Origin: Malus domestica
Taxonomy: Eukaryota; Streptophyta; Magnoliopsida; Rosales; Rosaceae
Reading direction: 5' to 3'
DNA length: 64,000 nt
NCBI RefSeq assembly: GCF_042453785.1
Contig: NC_091662.1
Span: forward strand, 935,001-999,000
The first letter of the stretch is position 1. Each line of letters opens with the position of its first letter. This document shows, piece after piece, positions 52,816 through 63,880 of the stretch. Made by a program: the position numbers and the translations under genes. The notes under the pieces were generated by a model that saw only the letters and a program-made list of their open reading frames with translations, was not told the DNA's origin and did no database searches.

Positions 52816-54367
52816 ATGGCAATGGAGACGCGAGTTCTCATTGTGGTGGCCGTGGTGGCTATGTTTATATGCCTTCCCTCCGCAGCATACGCAGCCGAGG
52901 GAACAGCCACTTATTATACACCTCCTTATGTTCGTAAGTATATATTTCAACATTTTCAATGTATTATCACAATCTAAATTACCTCCTCATTGGGAAACTG
53001 GTGTTCTGTACACTGCTGGTTTTGCCATGGTGTGGAGAATTGGTGGCTCGTACATAACTTATGATGTCGATGCTCCTACTGGTATTAATTCTTATGTACG
53101 TACCAGTCCGCCTCGGAGCTCGTTCTTATCTTTAAATCAATCTGAAATAACGTACAATTTTTAGGGTCCAAGAATAAGATAAAATTATATTCTAGTCTGT
53201 CTAGAACCATAAACATCTTATGCTCACAAACATTTTGGTACATAGATATATGTATGTATAGAAGATTTCAAATTTTGAGTAGTGCTACATTTACAATCTA
53301 TTTGTATCATTTCTCTAATAGAGGTAGGGAGCATTAACAAATGTGGATCCCATCACATTTAGAGAGATGATAGAAGTAGATGGTAAGAATAATTTACCTT
53401 TTGTGTATATGTAGTCATATAATTTTGTAATTGTGTAAATAAATAGTCAATGTTAACCCGGCTTATTCAACTAATCGTGTCGAAGGACTCAACTCGTTTA
53501 TATATATGTTGTGATGTTTAGGTTAAACTTACCTATGTATCTTGTGACATGTAAACCTATGACTAATTTTCTGTATCTTTTTTATTTTATTTATCTAAAT
53601 CTACTTATTCATGTTATTTCTAAAATCACATTTAACTTGATCAAGAACCCTTAAAAAAAAACCATTAAAAAATTTAGCTTCATAATTGCATAAATGTCTT
53701 AAATTGCATACTAATAATTGGAGAATAAGTGAATCAGGTTCTGCATATAATACTAGTAAACGTGTTGATCGTGTCAAAATTTGGGTTACCGAGTTTGGCA
53801 CTAACCCAACTCGTTTATTATTGATTGTGCTTAGGAGATAATTTCCTGTTCTTTTTTATATGCCAAAACTGGCAACATGTATGCATGCCCTTAATTATGC
53901 ATGTATTGTTTGGTGGACGTGCAGCATCCTCATGCAACGGATACCAAAATGATGGAGTGATGATAGCAGCAGCAAGCGATGCCATTTGGGGCAACAGAGC
54001 TGCGTGTGGAAGAAGGTACAGTGTGACATGTATCGGAGCCACCAACCAAGGTGTGCCACAGCCTTGCAAGGGGAATAGCGTTGTCGTTAAAATTGTGGAT
54101 TACTGTCCTCCTGGATGCCGAGGAACCATCGATCTCTCTCAAGAAGCCTTTGCTGCAATTGCTAACCCCGACGCGGGAAAAATCAAGATTCGTTATACCC
54201 AGTAAGCGCGTGCACACACGTGTGTATATATATATATATATATATAAATATACCAATCTATATAATTTTTTTTCCTTTTAGTTAATAAAATTCATCATAA
54301 TTAACCTCAAGAGTATAAAATGAAATTTTATTTCGTCTCGGTTTTGTGGTGAATATGCAGGGTTTGA
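52816..54367 (+). CDS. EG45-like domain protein / plant natriuretic peptide (secreted, 133 aa)
   Basis: Exons 52816-52933, 53925-54201 and 54361-54367; the last exon contributes only the final Gln/Val and stop. The N-terminal 27 residues (METRVLIVVAVVAMFICLPSAAYA) are a signal peptide. The mature part begins AEGTATYYTPPYVPSSCNGYQ. A double-psi beta barrel of the expansin domain-1 type follows, with the family blocks AAASDAIWGNRAACGRRY, VTCIGAT, VVVKIVDYCPPGC and TIDLSQEAFAAIA. Six Cys are available for disulphides. There is no expansin domain 2, which distinguishes EG45/PNP/p12 proteins from expansins. PNP-type proteins act in the apoplast and affect ion and water balance. The ATG was chosen for the signal peptide; the frame is intact. 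Intron 1 is nearly 1 kb. Confidence 0.9.
54220..54246. repeat. TA microsatellite in intron 2 of the EG45-like gene
   Basis: An uninterrupted TA run shortly after the second donor site. A much longer TA run lies at about 54586-54632, beyond the gene. Confidence 0.8.
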
Positions 54368-54585
54368 AGCAAGCACGCTCTCCAAGAATGAATAAAGTAG
54401 TCATTTAGACTAAGGTGGTCATATCATATGCTCCAAGGACCACTTGTAATAAAACCTATCCAAGTAATTGTGTTTCACAATTTCAGACGTGATGAGCTGA
54501 TGTTATGAATAAATGTGTGTTTATATATTCAAATAAAGAGTTTACATATTATTTTTCATTGTACAACATCTGCATGCACTTTCTC

Positions 54586-54632
<47 letters not shown>
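54586..54632. repeat. TA microsatellite
   Basis: About 23 TA units downstream of the EG45-like gene. Likely length-polymorphic. Confidence 0.9.
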
Positions 54633-54633
<1 letters not shown>

Positions 54634-54646
54634 GTATATAAAGTAG

Positions 54647-55000
54647 TGTTGATGCACAAAATCAAGAGGATTTTGGACCAACGTAAATCCGGCCGTGAAT
54701 CACACAAACGCACAAGAACACAAAGATGTATCGTGGTTCACCTCAATGTTTGGGCTACGTCCACACTGATGTTGATTTTGATTCACTGTATGAATGTATG
54801 AATTACAATAGATCGGCAAGGGAGCTCTGTGGATGCAACCCTTGCCATTTTGCTCTTTGTTTGGCTGAGAGGGTATTGCCCTCTATATTGTGAGGGATGT
54901 GAGATGAGAGTCTCTGTTTCTTTTGTGAAGATCGGCAAGGGAGCTCTGTGGATGTAGCCCTTGACATGAATTCGTTGTTTTTCTAACCTTTGATGACACA
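54647..55000. mobile_element. LTR-like fragment related to the one at 33405
   Basis: Starts TGTTGATGCACAAAATC. It shares ACGTAAATCCGGCCGTGAATC, TCGTGGTTCACC and GGCTACGTCCACACTGATG with 33405-33530. A 30-bp word (GATCGGCAAGGGAGCTCTGTGGATG) occurs twice within it at about 54812 and 54933. Only the left end is clear; no second LTR was found. Confidence 0.5.
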
Positions 55001-56189
55001 TTTATTTACTAAAATGAGTGTATGTAGAAAGCAAACCATTTAAAGTCTTAAATTCCCCCACCTTTATTAGCACACGAAGAATAAAAAGAAAGAGTGAGAT
55101 CAACTAGGGGTTAGTTCTATTCTCATTCATTGATTCACTTATTCCTTAATTCGTTACTTCATTCCTAATAAGTAAATATGTCATGAATTGAATAACTCAA
55201 AAGGTAATCGAAGAGTATGAACAAAAACATTACTGTAAAAGAAAAAAATTAGAGTGCAAAAATCACTCAAAATGAATTAAGTAGGGTTTTTTTTTTTTTT
55301 TTTTTTTTTTTTGTTATGCCCCCTATAACACAATATCTCACATTCCCTTTAAACTCATATTTTGTCACTTAACGTCATAAAAAACAATATTCGCTTCACT
55401 TTGATAAGTTCTGTTTAATTCATTGGGATGGTTTAATGGGGTCTGCTTCAGAGTTCAGATCGTTTTGGTTAGCTATCTAAATAAATGGATAATTTCGATG
55501 TTGTAGTGAAGTTGTCCCACAAACAATCAAATTTTCAAAAGCTCCAAGCGTTTTTTTACCATGTTCTTCCTCTGCAGCAAAACAAAGCAATTTGAGCTCA
55601 GAAAATACGGAGAGAGATCTAGAGAGAGACGGAAGAAGGTGTTGTTTCCAGTGGGAGGCCAAGCGTTTTTTTTAAGGAAAACTAATGAAAATGGCTTGAA
55701 AACTTTGAGTTTTAACGATAAGAACAAAATAAAAGGTAAGGTGAATGGTACATGATTGACTTTTTAGTGTAAAAATATGGTTTTTCGTTAAAGTGAACAA
55801 TACCTGGAACTTTTCGTTAAAGTTCCTTTTTTTTTACCATCTTTCATTTTTGTATAGTATATCATACATTTTTGTGATTATATCAATATAAGAAAACTGA
55901 GTTAAATCAATATCCAATTAGTTTTTGAGTATCATTTGACAAACATAAAGACAATATTTGAAGTCCTTTAAAGAATAAGGCATAAAAAAGAACGTCACAT
56001 GAATTTTGACCCTATTCACAATATAGCAAATTGATTAAGACACTCAACTCACTTGTGGTGCAAGTTTCATTCTAATCATAAAATTATTCAATCTTTTGCT
56101 TAGTATTAATCAATATTGCCATGCCTGACATAACAAATAACTCATTTAAGAGTCTGACACCTCCTTAAGGTGTTCAAAGGCATTTTAAA
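55001..56189. other. Intergenic, AT-rich, with a probable dispersed repeat
   Basis: Holds a T-run of about 26 at 55287-55312. At about 55675-55830 is a stretch (GAAAACTAATGAAAATGGC, TGACTTTTTAGTG, GGTTTTTCGTTAAAGTGAAC) that I recognise as a very common Rosaceae repeat type. No supported gene. Confidence 0.4.
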
Positions 56190-56432
56190 ATGACAAGAGT
56201 AACAGACACTCGCAAGGAAAATTGTGTGAGGGAACATAATTTTGGCACGGGTGCAATTTTTTGCGATTTGCAGAGGAAGATGGAGCCAGAGTTTTCTAAT
56301 TTATTGCATGAAGTCAAGAAGGAATGGACTCCGACAACAACTGGAGGCATTCAGAAATGGGTCATTAAAACACGTGAATTATACAAGCCCGACAGAGTGC
56401 TACCCATCCCTTTGAACTTAGACAGCAACTAA
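56190..56432 (+). other. Unrecognised 80-codon open frame
   Basis: The frame begins MTRVTDTRKENCVREHNFG and contains a charged, fairly normal-looking stretch (FSNLLHEVKKEWTPTTTGG). I do not recognise it, see no promoter or splice context, and cannot exclude chance. Reported as a possible gene fragment only. Confidence 0.15.
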
Positions 56433-56712
56433 GCACGCCCACTTTGTTATGTACCCATCGCACCATACTAGACTACATAAAATCAGTCAATATGGTGGTG
56501 GCGCAGGGTGGCTGCCGCGGTGGAACAGAAAGAACTAGCCATCTCAACTCAAAGCACACTCACTATAATTCAAACACGAGAGTCATCGAAACAACAAAAT
56601 TTAGCCAGTGTATCAAAAATTGAAAGGGGTAAAAAAAAAATCAAGGGAAGCTACTAATGTCTCCTCCATGCCTACAGCGCCAGCCTACCATGAAACTCAA
56701 GAATTCCTAAAT

Positions 56713-56990
56713 TCAAATTCCAGCGAATGCCTTCTTGCCAGTGCCGGAAGATCCAGCAGGAGTCACCTTCAACACGTTGAACCTCTTAGTCTCGAACAGT
56801 GGCCTGAACATTGGTAAAGTACCCAAAAAATGAACAAAATGAGCACTAGCGCATGCCAAATTACATACATAAACATGTAGTTAAAAACGAGCTAAGGTAA
56901 ATCACCTGCACTGGCCGATGGTAACATGATCTCCTTCCTTCACACGGAAGCATGGAGATACGTGTGCCGGGATGTTGGAATGTCACTTTT
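56713..56990 (-). pseudogene. Ribosomal protein S11 (uS17) 3'-end fragment, broken
   Basis: Minus strand. A fragment at about 56990-56906 encodes NIPAHVSPCFRVKEGDHVTIGQC. After an intron with GT-AG borders (56905-56804), 56803-56713 encodes the C-terminus PLFETKRFNVLKVTPAGSSGTGKKAFAGI. These are the last parts of cytosolic 40S protein S11. A TGA at 56985-56983 lies just before HSNIPAH, in the frame of the protein, and the 5' two-thirds of the gene are missing, replaced by the LTR element starting at 57043. The intron is retained, so this is a fragment of a duplicated gene and not a processed retrocopy. Confidence 0.8.
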
Positions 56991-57042
56991 CAGATCTTAA
57001 GCTAGCGACAAGAACGAAAAAGATTTCAGAAGATCAAAGAGG

Positions 57043-57286
57043 TGTTGAAAAATATTAGTATTTAGGTTTACTTTAATGTTTGGTTTTCTGGGCTTAGCCT
57101 ATTAGCATTAAGGTTTCGGTTTCTTACCTTTTTAGGGTTAAGCTAAGTCTATTATAAATAGTATGCTTGTTATTCAGTTAAGAACAAGTTAGTTATGTAG
57201 CTTCTTAGGGTTATGTAGCCGTTCCGGCATTCTCATGTGTTTAATAATATTCTTATTATTTTGTAGTCTTTTTTGTTTGGTATGTT
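57043..57286 (+). repeat. 5' LTR of the small LTR element
   Basis: About 244 bp, ending approximately at TATGTTCA before the putative primer-binding site. A TATAAATAG word at about 57151-57160 may be its promoter. Confidence 0.65.
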
Positions 57287-58384
57287 CAACTTGGTACCAA
57301 AAGCGGTTCAATCTTTTGTGATTTAATCTGCTTTTGGTTGTTATCAGTTTGTCTGTCTGTATGTTTAGTTTGATATATAAAATTAAAACAAAGAAAAAAA
57401 GATTGCTGAAGCTATGTCGTGCCTCGCCACTCCGCTGCTTGAATCGATTCCGCAGCTATCCGTTGAACTCGTTGTCTGCACCAGCACCCATTGACCGCTG
57501 CTTCCCTTGCCGTACTCGCATCCCCCGCCGCTGCTGCACTAGAACCGACCCACCAAGTATGTTGTCTCGATTAGATCCCGATGACATTGCACCCCTCGCA
57601 GCCCCGCAAGCCAAAACCCGTCGCCATACCCATCTGCTCGTACCCGAACTTGCACCACCATCTGATTGCTTCGCTACTTAAACCTAGAAATCAATCGTCG
57701 CATCCGTTGCATCGTCGCCATGCCACCAAATCCCGCCTGCAACCCATCGTCTCACCACCACCTGCTGTAAACCCACATCGTTCGCTTGCTTGCGCGCCGC
57801 GCAGACCGGACCTGATAAACCCACCCTGCTTGCTACTTGTTGTCTGACCGAAACCAGATTGTGCCATAATTTGTCACTTTTCTTAATCATTGTGTTACGA
57901 AGCCCAAAAAAAAGGAAGGAAAAAAATAGAAAAAGAAAACAGAAGAAGAGAGGGAAAAAAAAAAGGTATGGAGCCCATGATCTGTTGGCTTATTATGATT
58001 TGTTTGAAGGCCTTTTTTAATTTTTTTTGGCCTTGTTGATTGAAGCTACTATTGGGCTTGGTTGGTTTTGAGACCTAAACGAGTTGTTAGACTGTTTGGA
58101 ATTGTTTTGTGACCGTCACTTGAGTGATTGGACATATGACCACTCGAGTGATAGTAGCTTTTTGGTTCTCGCTGTTTGTTGCTACAATTGAGATATGGAA
58201 ATCTTGTCCATTTAGTGATGAATTCTTTTCATACTCTCAACACTGGCCAATTAGAATCAGTTTGCCAGTTTGCCAGTCAAGTCAAGTCAAGTTTGCATGC
58301 CTGCTAGTTTGCCTAATGGAGCCAATCGGCATCTGCTTGTTTGCAAACTCATGTCATATGCCGCCATGAGTTTGAAGAGGGGGG

Positions 58385-58615
58385 TGTTGGAAAATATTAG
58401 TATTTAGGTTTACTTTAATGTTTGGTTTTCTGGGCTTAGCCCGTTAGTATTAGGATTTCGTTTTCTTACCTTTTAGGGTTAGGGTTAGTTTATTATAAAT
58501 GACATGTTTGTTATTCAGTTGAGAACAAGTTAGTCATTATGTAGCCTCTTAGGGTTTTGTAGTCATCGTTTGTTTAATAATATTCTTATTATTTTGTAGT
58601 GTTGTTTGTTTAGTC
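58385..58615 (+). repeat. 3' LTR of the small LTR element
   Basis: Shorter than the 5' LTR by about 15-20 bp (it lacks the GTTCCGGCATTCTCATG-like piece) and diverged at many positions, so the insertion is old. Confidence 0.65.
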
Positions 58616-58651
58616 CCTTACTTTTAAAACTTTTTCCTTGTACATACATTT

Positions 58652-60479
58652 TATTTTTATGGGTAAAGTACAAAAAACTACCTTAACTATTGGTCTCACG
58701 ACACTTTCATACCTCATCTTTTTAAAATGACAATGTCATACCTCATCTTACGAATTTGTGCCAATGTCATACCTCCTCCATCAGTTTTTTTGTTAATTTC
58801 TCAGTTAAATGATGACGCGGCTTGATTCGGGACCCACTTTCTATTAAAAAATTAATAAATTTTTTTTAAAAACTAAAAAAAAATCATTTAATATTTTTTA
58901 AATATTAAAATAATAAAGAAAAGTTATAAAAATAAAAATAAAAATAAAAATAAAAACCAAACAAAACTTCCCCTACGCGCCCTCTCTCTTCTCCCCCATT
59001 TTCATCTCATTTCCTCTTTTTCCTACCTACTGCAACCTAGAAAAAAGAAAAAAAAAACTTTGTCCCTTTTCCCCATGCGCCCTCTCTCTTCTCCCCCACC
59101 TTCATCTTCTTTCCTCTTCTTCCCCTTATCTGCTGCAACCTAGAAAAAAGAAAAAAAAAACCACAAAACCTATCTTCATCTTCCCCGACCCCCTGCCCTG
59201 CAACTCATCCCTTTCTTCCCCCTCCTGTCTTCCCTAAACCATCTGCACCACCCTCGCACCCACTACCTGCAACCTATAAAAAAAATAAAAAAAAACCCAG
59301 ATCTCGTTCGCCAGGCCTATTCCGCGGGTGGAGAACCGGTGCGCGGAGAAAATGGGGGGAATGTGTGTGGATTTAAGGAGTGGGGTGTGTAGAGGAGGGA
59401 AGAGAGTGGGGTGCAGGGGAAGACAATTGGTTTTTTTTTTCTTTTTTTTTTTGGGTTGCAGCAGATAGGGGGAAGAAGAGGAAAGAAGATGAAGATGGGG
59501 TAGAAGAGAGAGCGCGGGGGGGGGGGGGAGGGAAGGGACAAAGTTTTGTGAATTTTTTTTTCTTTCTTTTTCCTGGGTTGCTGCAGGTAGGAAGAAGAGG
59601 AAATGAGATGAAGATGGGGGAGAAGAGAGAGGGCACGCAGGGGGAGTTTTGTTTTGTTTTTTTTTTTCTTTTTTCTGGGTTGCAGCAGATAAGGGGAAGA
59701 AGAGGAAAGAAGATGAAGATGGGGGAGAAGAGAGAAGGTGCGTGGGGAGGAGGGACAAAGTTTTGTTTTTTCTTTTTTTTGGGTTGCATCAGGTAGGAAG
59801 AAGAGGATGGGAGATGAAGATGGGGGAGAAGAGAGAGGGGGAGGGGGGGGGGGGAGGGACAAAGTTTTGTGTAATTTTTTTTTTCTTTCTTTTTCCTGGG
59901 TTGCAGCAGGTAGGAAGAGGAGGAAAGGAGATGAAGATGGGAGAGAAGAGAGAGGGCCCGCGGGGGGGGGGGGGGGGGAAGTTTTGTTTGTTTGTTTGTT
60001 TTTATTTTTTTCTGGGTTGCAGTAGATAGGGGGAAGAAGAGGAAAGAAGATGAAGATGGGGGAGAAGAGATAGGGCCTGGGGGGGGGGGGGGGAAGGGGC
60101 AAAGTTTTGTTTTTCTTTTTTTTGGGTTGCAGTAGGTAGGAAGAAGAGGAATGGAGAAAAGAGATGGCACAGGGGGGAAGTTTTGTTTGGTTTTTTTTTT
60201 TTTAATTTAATTTTTTATAACTTTTCTTTATTATTTTAATATTTAAAAAATATTAAATGATTTTTTTTTTAGTTTTTAATAATTTTTTAATAGAAAGTGG
60301 GTTCCGAATCAAGCCACGTCAACATTTAACTTAGAAATTAACAGAAAAACTGACGGAGGTATGACATTGGCACAAATGCGTAAGATGAGGTATGACATTG
60401 TCAATTTTAAAAGATGAGGTATGAAAGTGTCGTGAGACCAATAGTTGAGGTAGTTTTTTGTACTTTACCCTATTTTTAT
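58652..60479. mobile_element. Foldback, MULE-type non-autonomous element with 9-bp target duplication
   Basis: The 1,810-bp element (58661-60470) is flanked by TATTTTTAT at 58652-58660 and 60471-60479. Terminal inverted repeats start GGGTAAAGTACAAAAAACTACC and extend over at least 200 bp (to about 58925 and 60230), including the ATACCTCATC words. A 9-bp duplication with long inverted repeats is the Mutator-like pattern. The interior is a set of roughly 100-bp CTTCTCCCCCATCTTCATC units: two on the left arm and about six inverted on the right. Long Pro/Leu/Ser frames on the minus strand (59234-60170) and their plus-strand counterparts are products of this low-complexity array, not genes. Confidence 0.85.
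59455..60170. repeat. Tandem array of about 100-bp purine-rich units in the foldback element
   Basis: Units contain GGGTTGCAGCAGATAGG, GGAAGAAGAGGAAAG, AGATGAAGATGGGGGAGAAG and a G-run, then AAGTTTTGTTTT and a T-run. They recur at about 59455, 59575, 59675, 59780, 59900, 60015 and 60125. The inverse units occur at 58975-59170. Confidence 0.85.
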
Positions 60480-60860
60480 TTTAAATAAATTATTTTTCTT
60501 TTCATTACATTTTTTTAATTATTTTGCGAATAATAGCTTTGTGGTGCATATTTTTTTGCAATAACTCACTTTCGTCGCACAAAGTTTTTAGACATGAATA
60601 TTAGTCGTCCCAGGTTTGTATTTTGGCATTTTATGCGACAAACATATTCGTTCATAAAAATTTGGTGCGACGAATGAGGAACCGTCACGCCTTATTTTCC
60701 TCGACCAATGCTTTTGTTCATCGCGCAAAGTCTTTCTTCACGATCTTTGCACGACCAATTCTGCGCGATGAGGTTTTCATTGTGCATACGTTTGTGCGAC
60801 GCTATTAAGTTTTGCACGACCAAGTTCTGTTCGTCGCACTAAATGTTAAATGTGGTAGTG
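60480..60860. mobile_element. Terminal fragment of a CACTA transposon
   Basis: The stretch ends TGTGGTAGTG at 60860, the inverse of a CACTACCACA terminus. Before it lie many short subterminal repeats with the core TCGTCGCAC / TGCGACGA / GCACGACCAA in both directions (about 60560-60840), which is the usual layout of En/Spm elements. No opposite CACTA end is seen in the window, so this is a truncated piece. Confidence 0.6.
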
Positions 60861-61466
60861 ATTGATTTTTACTTTAATTTGAGTCTCAACTCAATTCAAG
60901 TTCAACAAACTTTTAACAAAATAGGGCTGAAAATTTTAACTAGAATGAACGAGCCACTCAAAACCCTAAATTACGAGTGGGTGCGAAGAATATTTGAGTG
61001 CTTGTAATTGTTGCTCCATATGATTTTACAGTAAGCAAGGCTCCTATCATTGTGTGTGATTAGTTTACTTTTGTGTTCTCAATCACTTATATGTCATTTT
61101 GCTCTTATTGGTTTGAGGGAATAAAGGCTCAAACTTCCTGACATTTTCATGATACTTCAACAAATCCATTGAAAACGTACTAAATTGTCTAACAAATGGG
61201 CAATTTGATATATTCTTACTGTTGGAGGAAAGATCAGCAGTTTTCAGTTATACTGTAGAAAGGAAGAATACAAGAGAATATATATGAAGGATGACTTTTG
61301 AACGACAACTGAAATTTAATTTTATTGCTTTCAAATTTTTATTACAACACTAGGCCAATCTTATTATTGGCTATTTTTTAATAACATTCATACCTTTTGA
61401 TAACAACTATGGATAAGTTCTAAGAGAGACAACTCTACATTGCAGAAAGTGCATTACGTTTAACAC
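60861..61466. other. 3' flank of the acyltransferase gene
   Basis: No gene. It should hold the 3' UTR of the minus-strand acyltransferase, within about 61200-61466. Confidence 0.4.
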
Positions 61467-63780
61467 TTACATCATTGACATGATCCTAGTTGATCTAAGG
61501 TTGTTACATATATCCTCCTTAGGTTCCTGAGTAATTCTCTCTAGTTCCTGCTGAAATCTCTCCATGGCCGAGGATGGCAAACACATTGGTACCAATATTC
61601 CATCCTCAGTGTTGTTTTTGTGTTGAACGTAGAAGCTAATCAAATCCAAGGCCTTGGCGGGTCCAGCAAATACCGGCTGTCCCCATCCAAAATTGACATC
61701 TCCAAAACCTGCACGCGTATTATCAGAAACTATTAAATAACTTCCTGTCGATGAATATTGAGGTCGCCCTCTTAGTACCATAAGATCTGCCACTGATCTT
61801 AAGTATTCTTCATTCATGGTAGCTTTAGCCTTCTTCACCAACTCCAAAGCATATCCCAGTGGATTTTTGCATAGAGGTTCAGCCTTTGAAACTGCAGCTG
61901 GATATGCAAATGCATTGCCATAGTATCCCAAGGGAAGACGTAGATTGTGGTGCTTTCCCCGTGCATTGACAATGCATGAGACTCGAACAGCCTGTTTTGG
62001 ATTAATTTTAAGTGCAAGAGTGCGACATTTCCACAAACAGGCTGTGATCAAGTCAAATGTGGAGCAAGTGGAAATTAGGTGGGGTGGAATCTGTTTTCGA
62101 ATGACTCTCATCTCCTTGGCACCAAAGTAGAAAGATCGTTGAACCATGTTTGACTGGTTACTGAATGCATATGAGCCATCAGAATGATCAATCACGTCTT
62201 CATATTCATGATGAGCACATGTAATTCTTGGTGGATTTCGAGCGAAAAAGAGCTTTCTCTCCCACACTGGTAGAATAGATGGTGCATGTGCGCCTCTTGC
62301 CATCTCCGCAATGGCGGTCAGGAACAGGAGCAATCCAGATGCATCACACATTGTGTGGTTTAGGCGCAATGCAAGTATGAAACCTCCACATGTAAGACAG
62401 GTCACCTGCATATTGCAAAAGTTAGTTACTAGACTTTTTTCTTGATCATCATATTCGTGCCAGTTAACAATTCTTTAGAAGAAAAGACCCAAAATAAATA
62501 AATAAATAAAAAACCATCTAAATTAGATGATCTAATTAGTAAACAAAACATTTCATAAAAATTAGGAATAAAATTCAAGAAAGATGGAGTCTCTTTGAAA
62601 GGCTCTCGTGCATGTTGTAGTTACTTGAAAAAGTCTTTAACTATAGAGGATTTTAGACAAAATGCTTATAGAAGAGAAAAATTTAGACAGAAGACAAAGA
62701 GGAAGACATGCAAAAAACCTAGAAGAAGAACGGCAAAGGAAAACCTACACAACAAAGGTGATGTGAGACTGGTAGAAAACCTAGGACCTAATTAGGCGGA
62801 TACCAAGTAGAAATATAATTTCCTCAATTCAATGTGTATACAAATTTTACTGTATAGGATTAAACATAAGGATCGTCGAAGAAAAATTAGTTTCGAAAAA
62901 TAATGAAAGCGTCTCATAATCTTTTCTTTCCAAAACATCCTAATGACTTTCTTTAATCATAAGAACAAAGAGGCGTGGTCATATTGTAGATAAGTTCAAG
63001 TTTAGGTGCGGTGGTAGTATGATAAATTTTCATTTATGAAAAGGGTTGCCAATTTAATGAAAAAAGTTAAAAACAGTTGCGGTGCCACCAAACTTCAACT
63101 TATTTACATTATTGTTAGTGCTTTCTTGTTTATGTCCTTATTTGTCATTAAAAATTTCGTATGTTGTTGATTACACTAATTTCTTACAAAAAATATCCGG
63201 GGTGTGTATGTGACCTTAACGCAAAAAACACTACTCATACCCTTAAACTACTTCAAATTTTTTGTAAAGAATTAATGGCTATGACCAAATATGAATACGA
63301 AAAACTAAATAACATGTAATTGATAATTAATTGACTCACCTGAACCAGCAGCAAAGGACAACCAATAATTCCATCAGAGCCTGGAAAATTAAATAAGAAC
63401 TCCTCTAAGAGTGGACAAGGGGGTAGAATTGTGTCTCCTAGTTGCTCTAGTGTGACATCAGCAGAAGCCTCGACGAACAAGATACCTTCACCATTGCAAT
63501 CGACCACGAGCTTTTTGTTAGGCCCTTCCCTAAGCCTTCCAGCTAAAGGGTAGTAATACACTAATGCTCTACTTAAGGCTTCCCTAATCACCTTAACGGG
63601 ATTACGATTTTTATTAAGTGAAGGATTGGCTTTGTAACACATTATAACTGGAACCTGAAATCTCAAGCTTTCTTGGTCGTCAATATCAGAGAGAAACTTT
63701 GTTTCTTGAGGCGTTGGCTTTGCCGGAGTTATAAGTTCCGGCTGCAATCGTTTCACCTGAAGTATTGAGGGTAGCATCAT
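61467..63780 (-). CDS. AAT1: Alcohol O-acyltransferase (BAHD family), apple AAT1-like
   Basis: Two exons on the minus strand, 63780-63340 and 62405-61467, encode 459 aa with a 934-bp GT-AG intron. There are two adjacent ATG codons; the first (63780) is used here. The BAHD active site HTMCD is at residues 164-168, shortly after the intron. The structural DFGWG motif is NFGWG here, in [16 protein letters not shown]. Other family blocks are [25 protein letters not shown] and [18 protein letters not shown]. The enzyme transfers acyl groups from acyl-CoA to alcohols, making volatile esters in the cytosol. The sequence matches apple fruit AAT1 closely from memory. It ends TRIMSMM, a few residues longer than I expect. 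A TATA box is in place and no lesion is seen, so it should be functional. Confidence 0.93.
62406..63339 (-). other. Intron of the acyltransferase gene
   Basis: 934 bp, donor GTGAGT at 63339, acceptor ATATGCAG ending at 62406. It contains no transposon that I can recognise. Confidence 0.85.
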
Positions 63781-63870
63781 TTCAATAACAAGCTTAAGAA
63801 CAAGCAAAAGATCAAAGGATTTGGAATTTTATTTTGTGGTATGCATGCTAACTAAAAGTTGATAGTCAGT

Positions 63871-63880
63871 ACTTATATAA
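63871..63880 (-). promoter_or_regulatory. TATA box of the acyltransferase gene
   Basis: Minus-strand TTATATAAGT lies about 95 bp upstream of the ATG at 63780, a normal distance for a plant TATA box. Confidence 0.6.

Larger units (their letters stand above)
57043..58620 (+). mobile_element. Small non-autonomous LTR retrotransposon
   Basis: Two related direct repeats, at about 57043-57286 and 58385-58615, start TGTTGAAAAATATTAG / TGTTGGAAAATATTAG. They share TTTACTTTAATGTTTGGTTTTCTGGGC and AATAATATTCTTATTATTTTGTAG. After the first comes TTGGTACCAAAAGCGG, a possible primer-binding site. Before the second comes the purine tract GAAGAGGGGGG. The roughly 1.1-kb interior has Pro/Arg/Ser-rich frames (57334-57890) with no retroviral motif. 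The right end of the second LTR is uncertain. Confidence 0.75.

Noticed and set aside
52841..53164. Frame in intron 1 of the EG45-like gene (containing GVLYTAGFAMVWRIGG)
   Set aside because: No family match known to me, and the EG45-like protein is complete without it. Kept as intron sequence, though it could be a relic of another gene.
55287..55312. Poly(A)/T tail of a SINE or LINE
   Set aside because: No Pol III boxes or flanking target duplication could be found beside this T-run.
59234..60170. Long Pro/Leu/Ser-rich frames on the minus strand (up to 265 codons in three frames)
   Set aside because: They are overlapping readings of a purine/pyrimidine low-complexity array in a foldback transposon. 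All frames on both strands are open, with no domain or start context.
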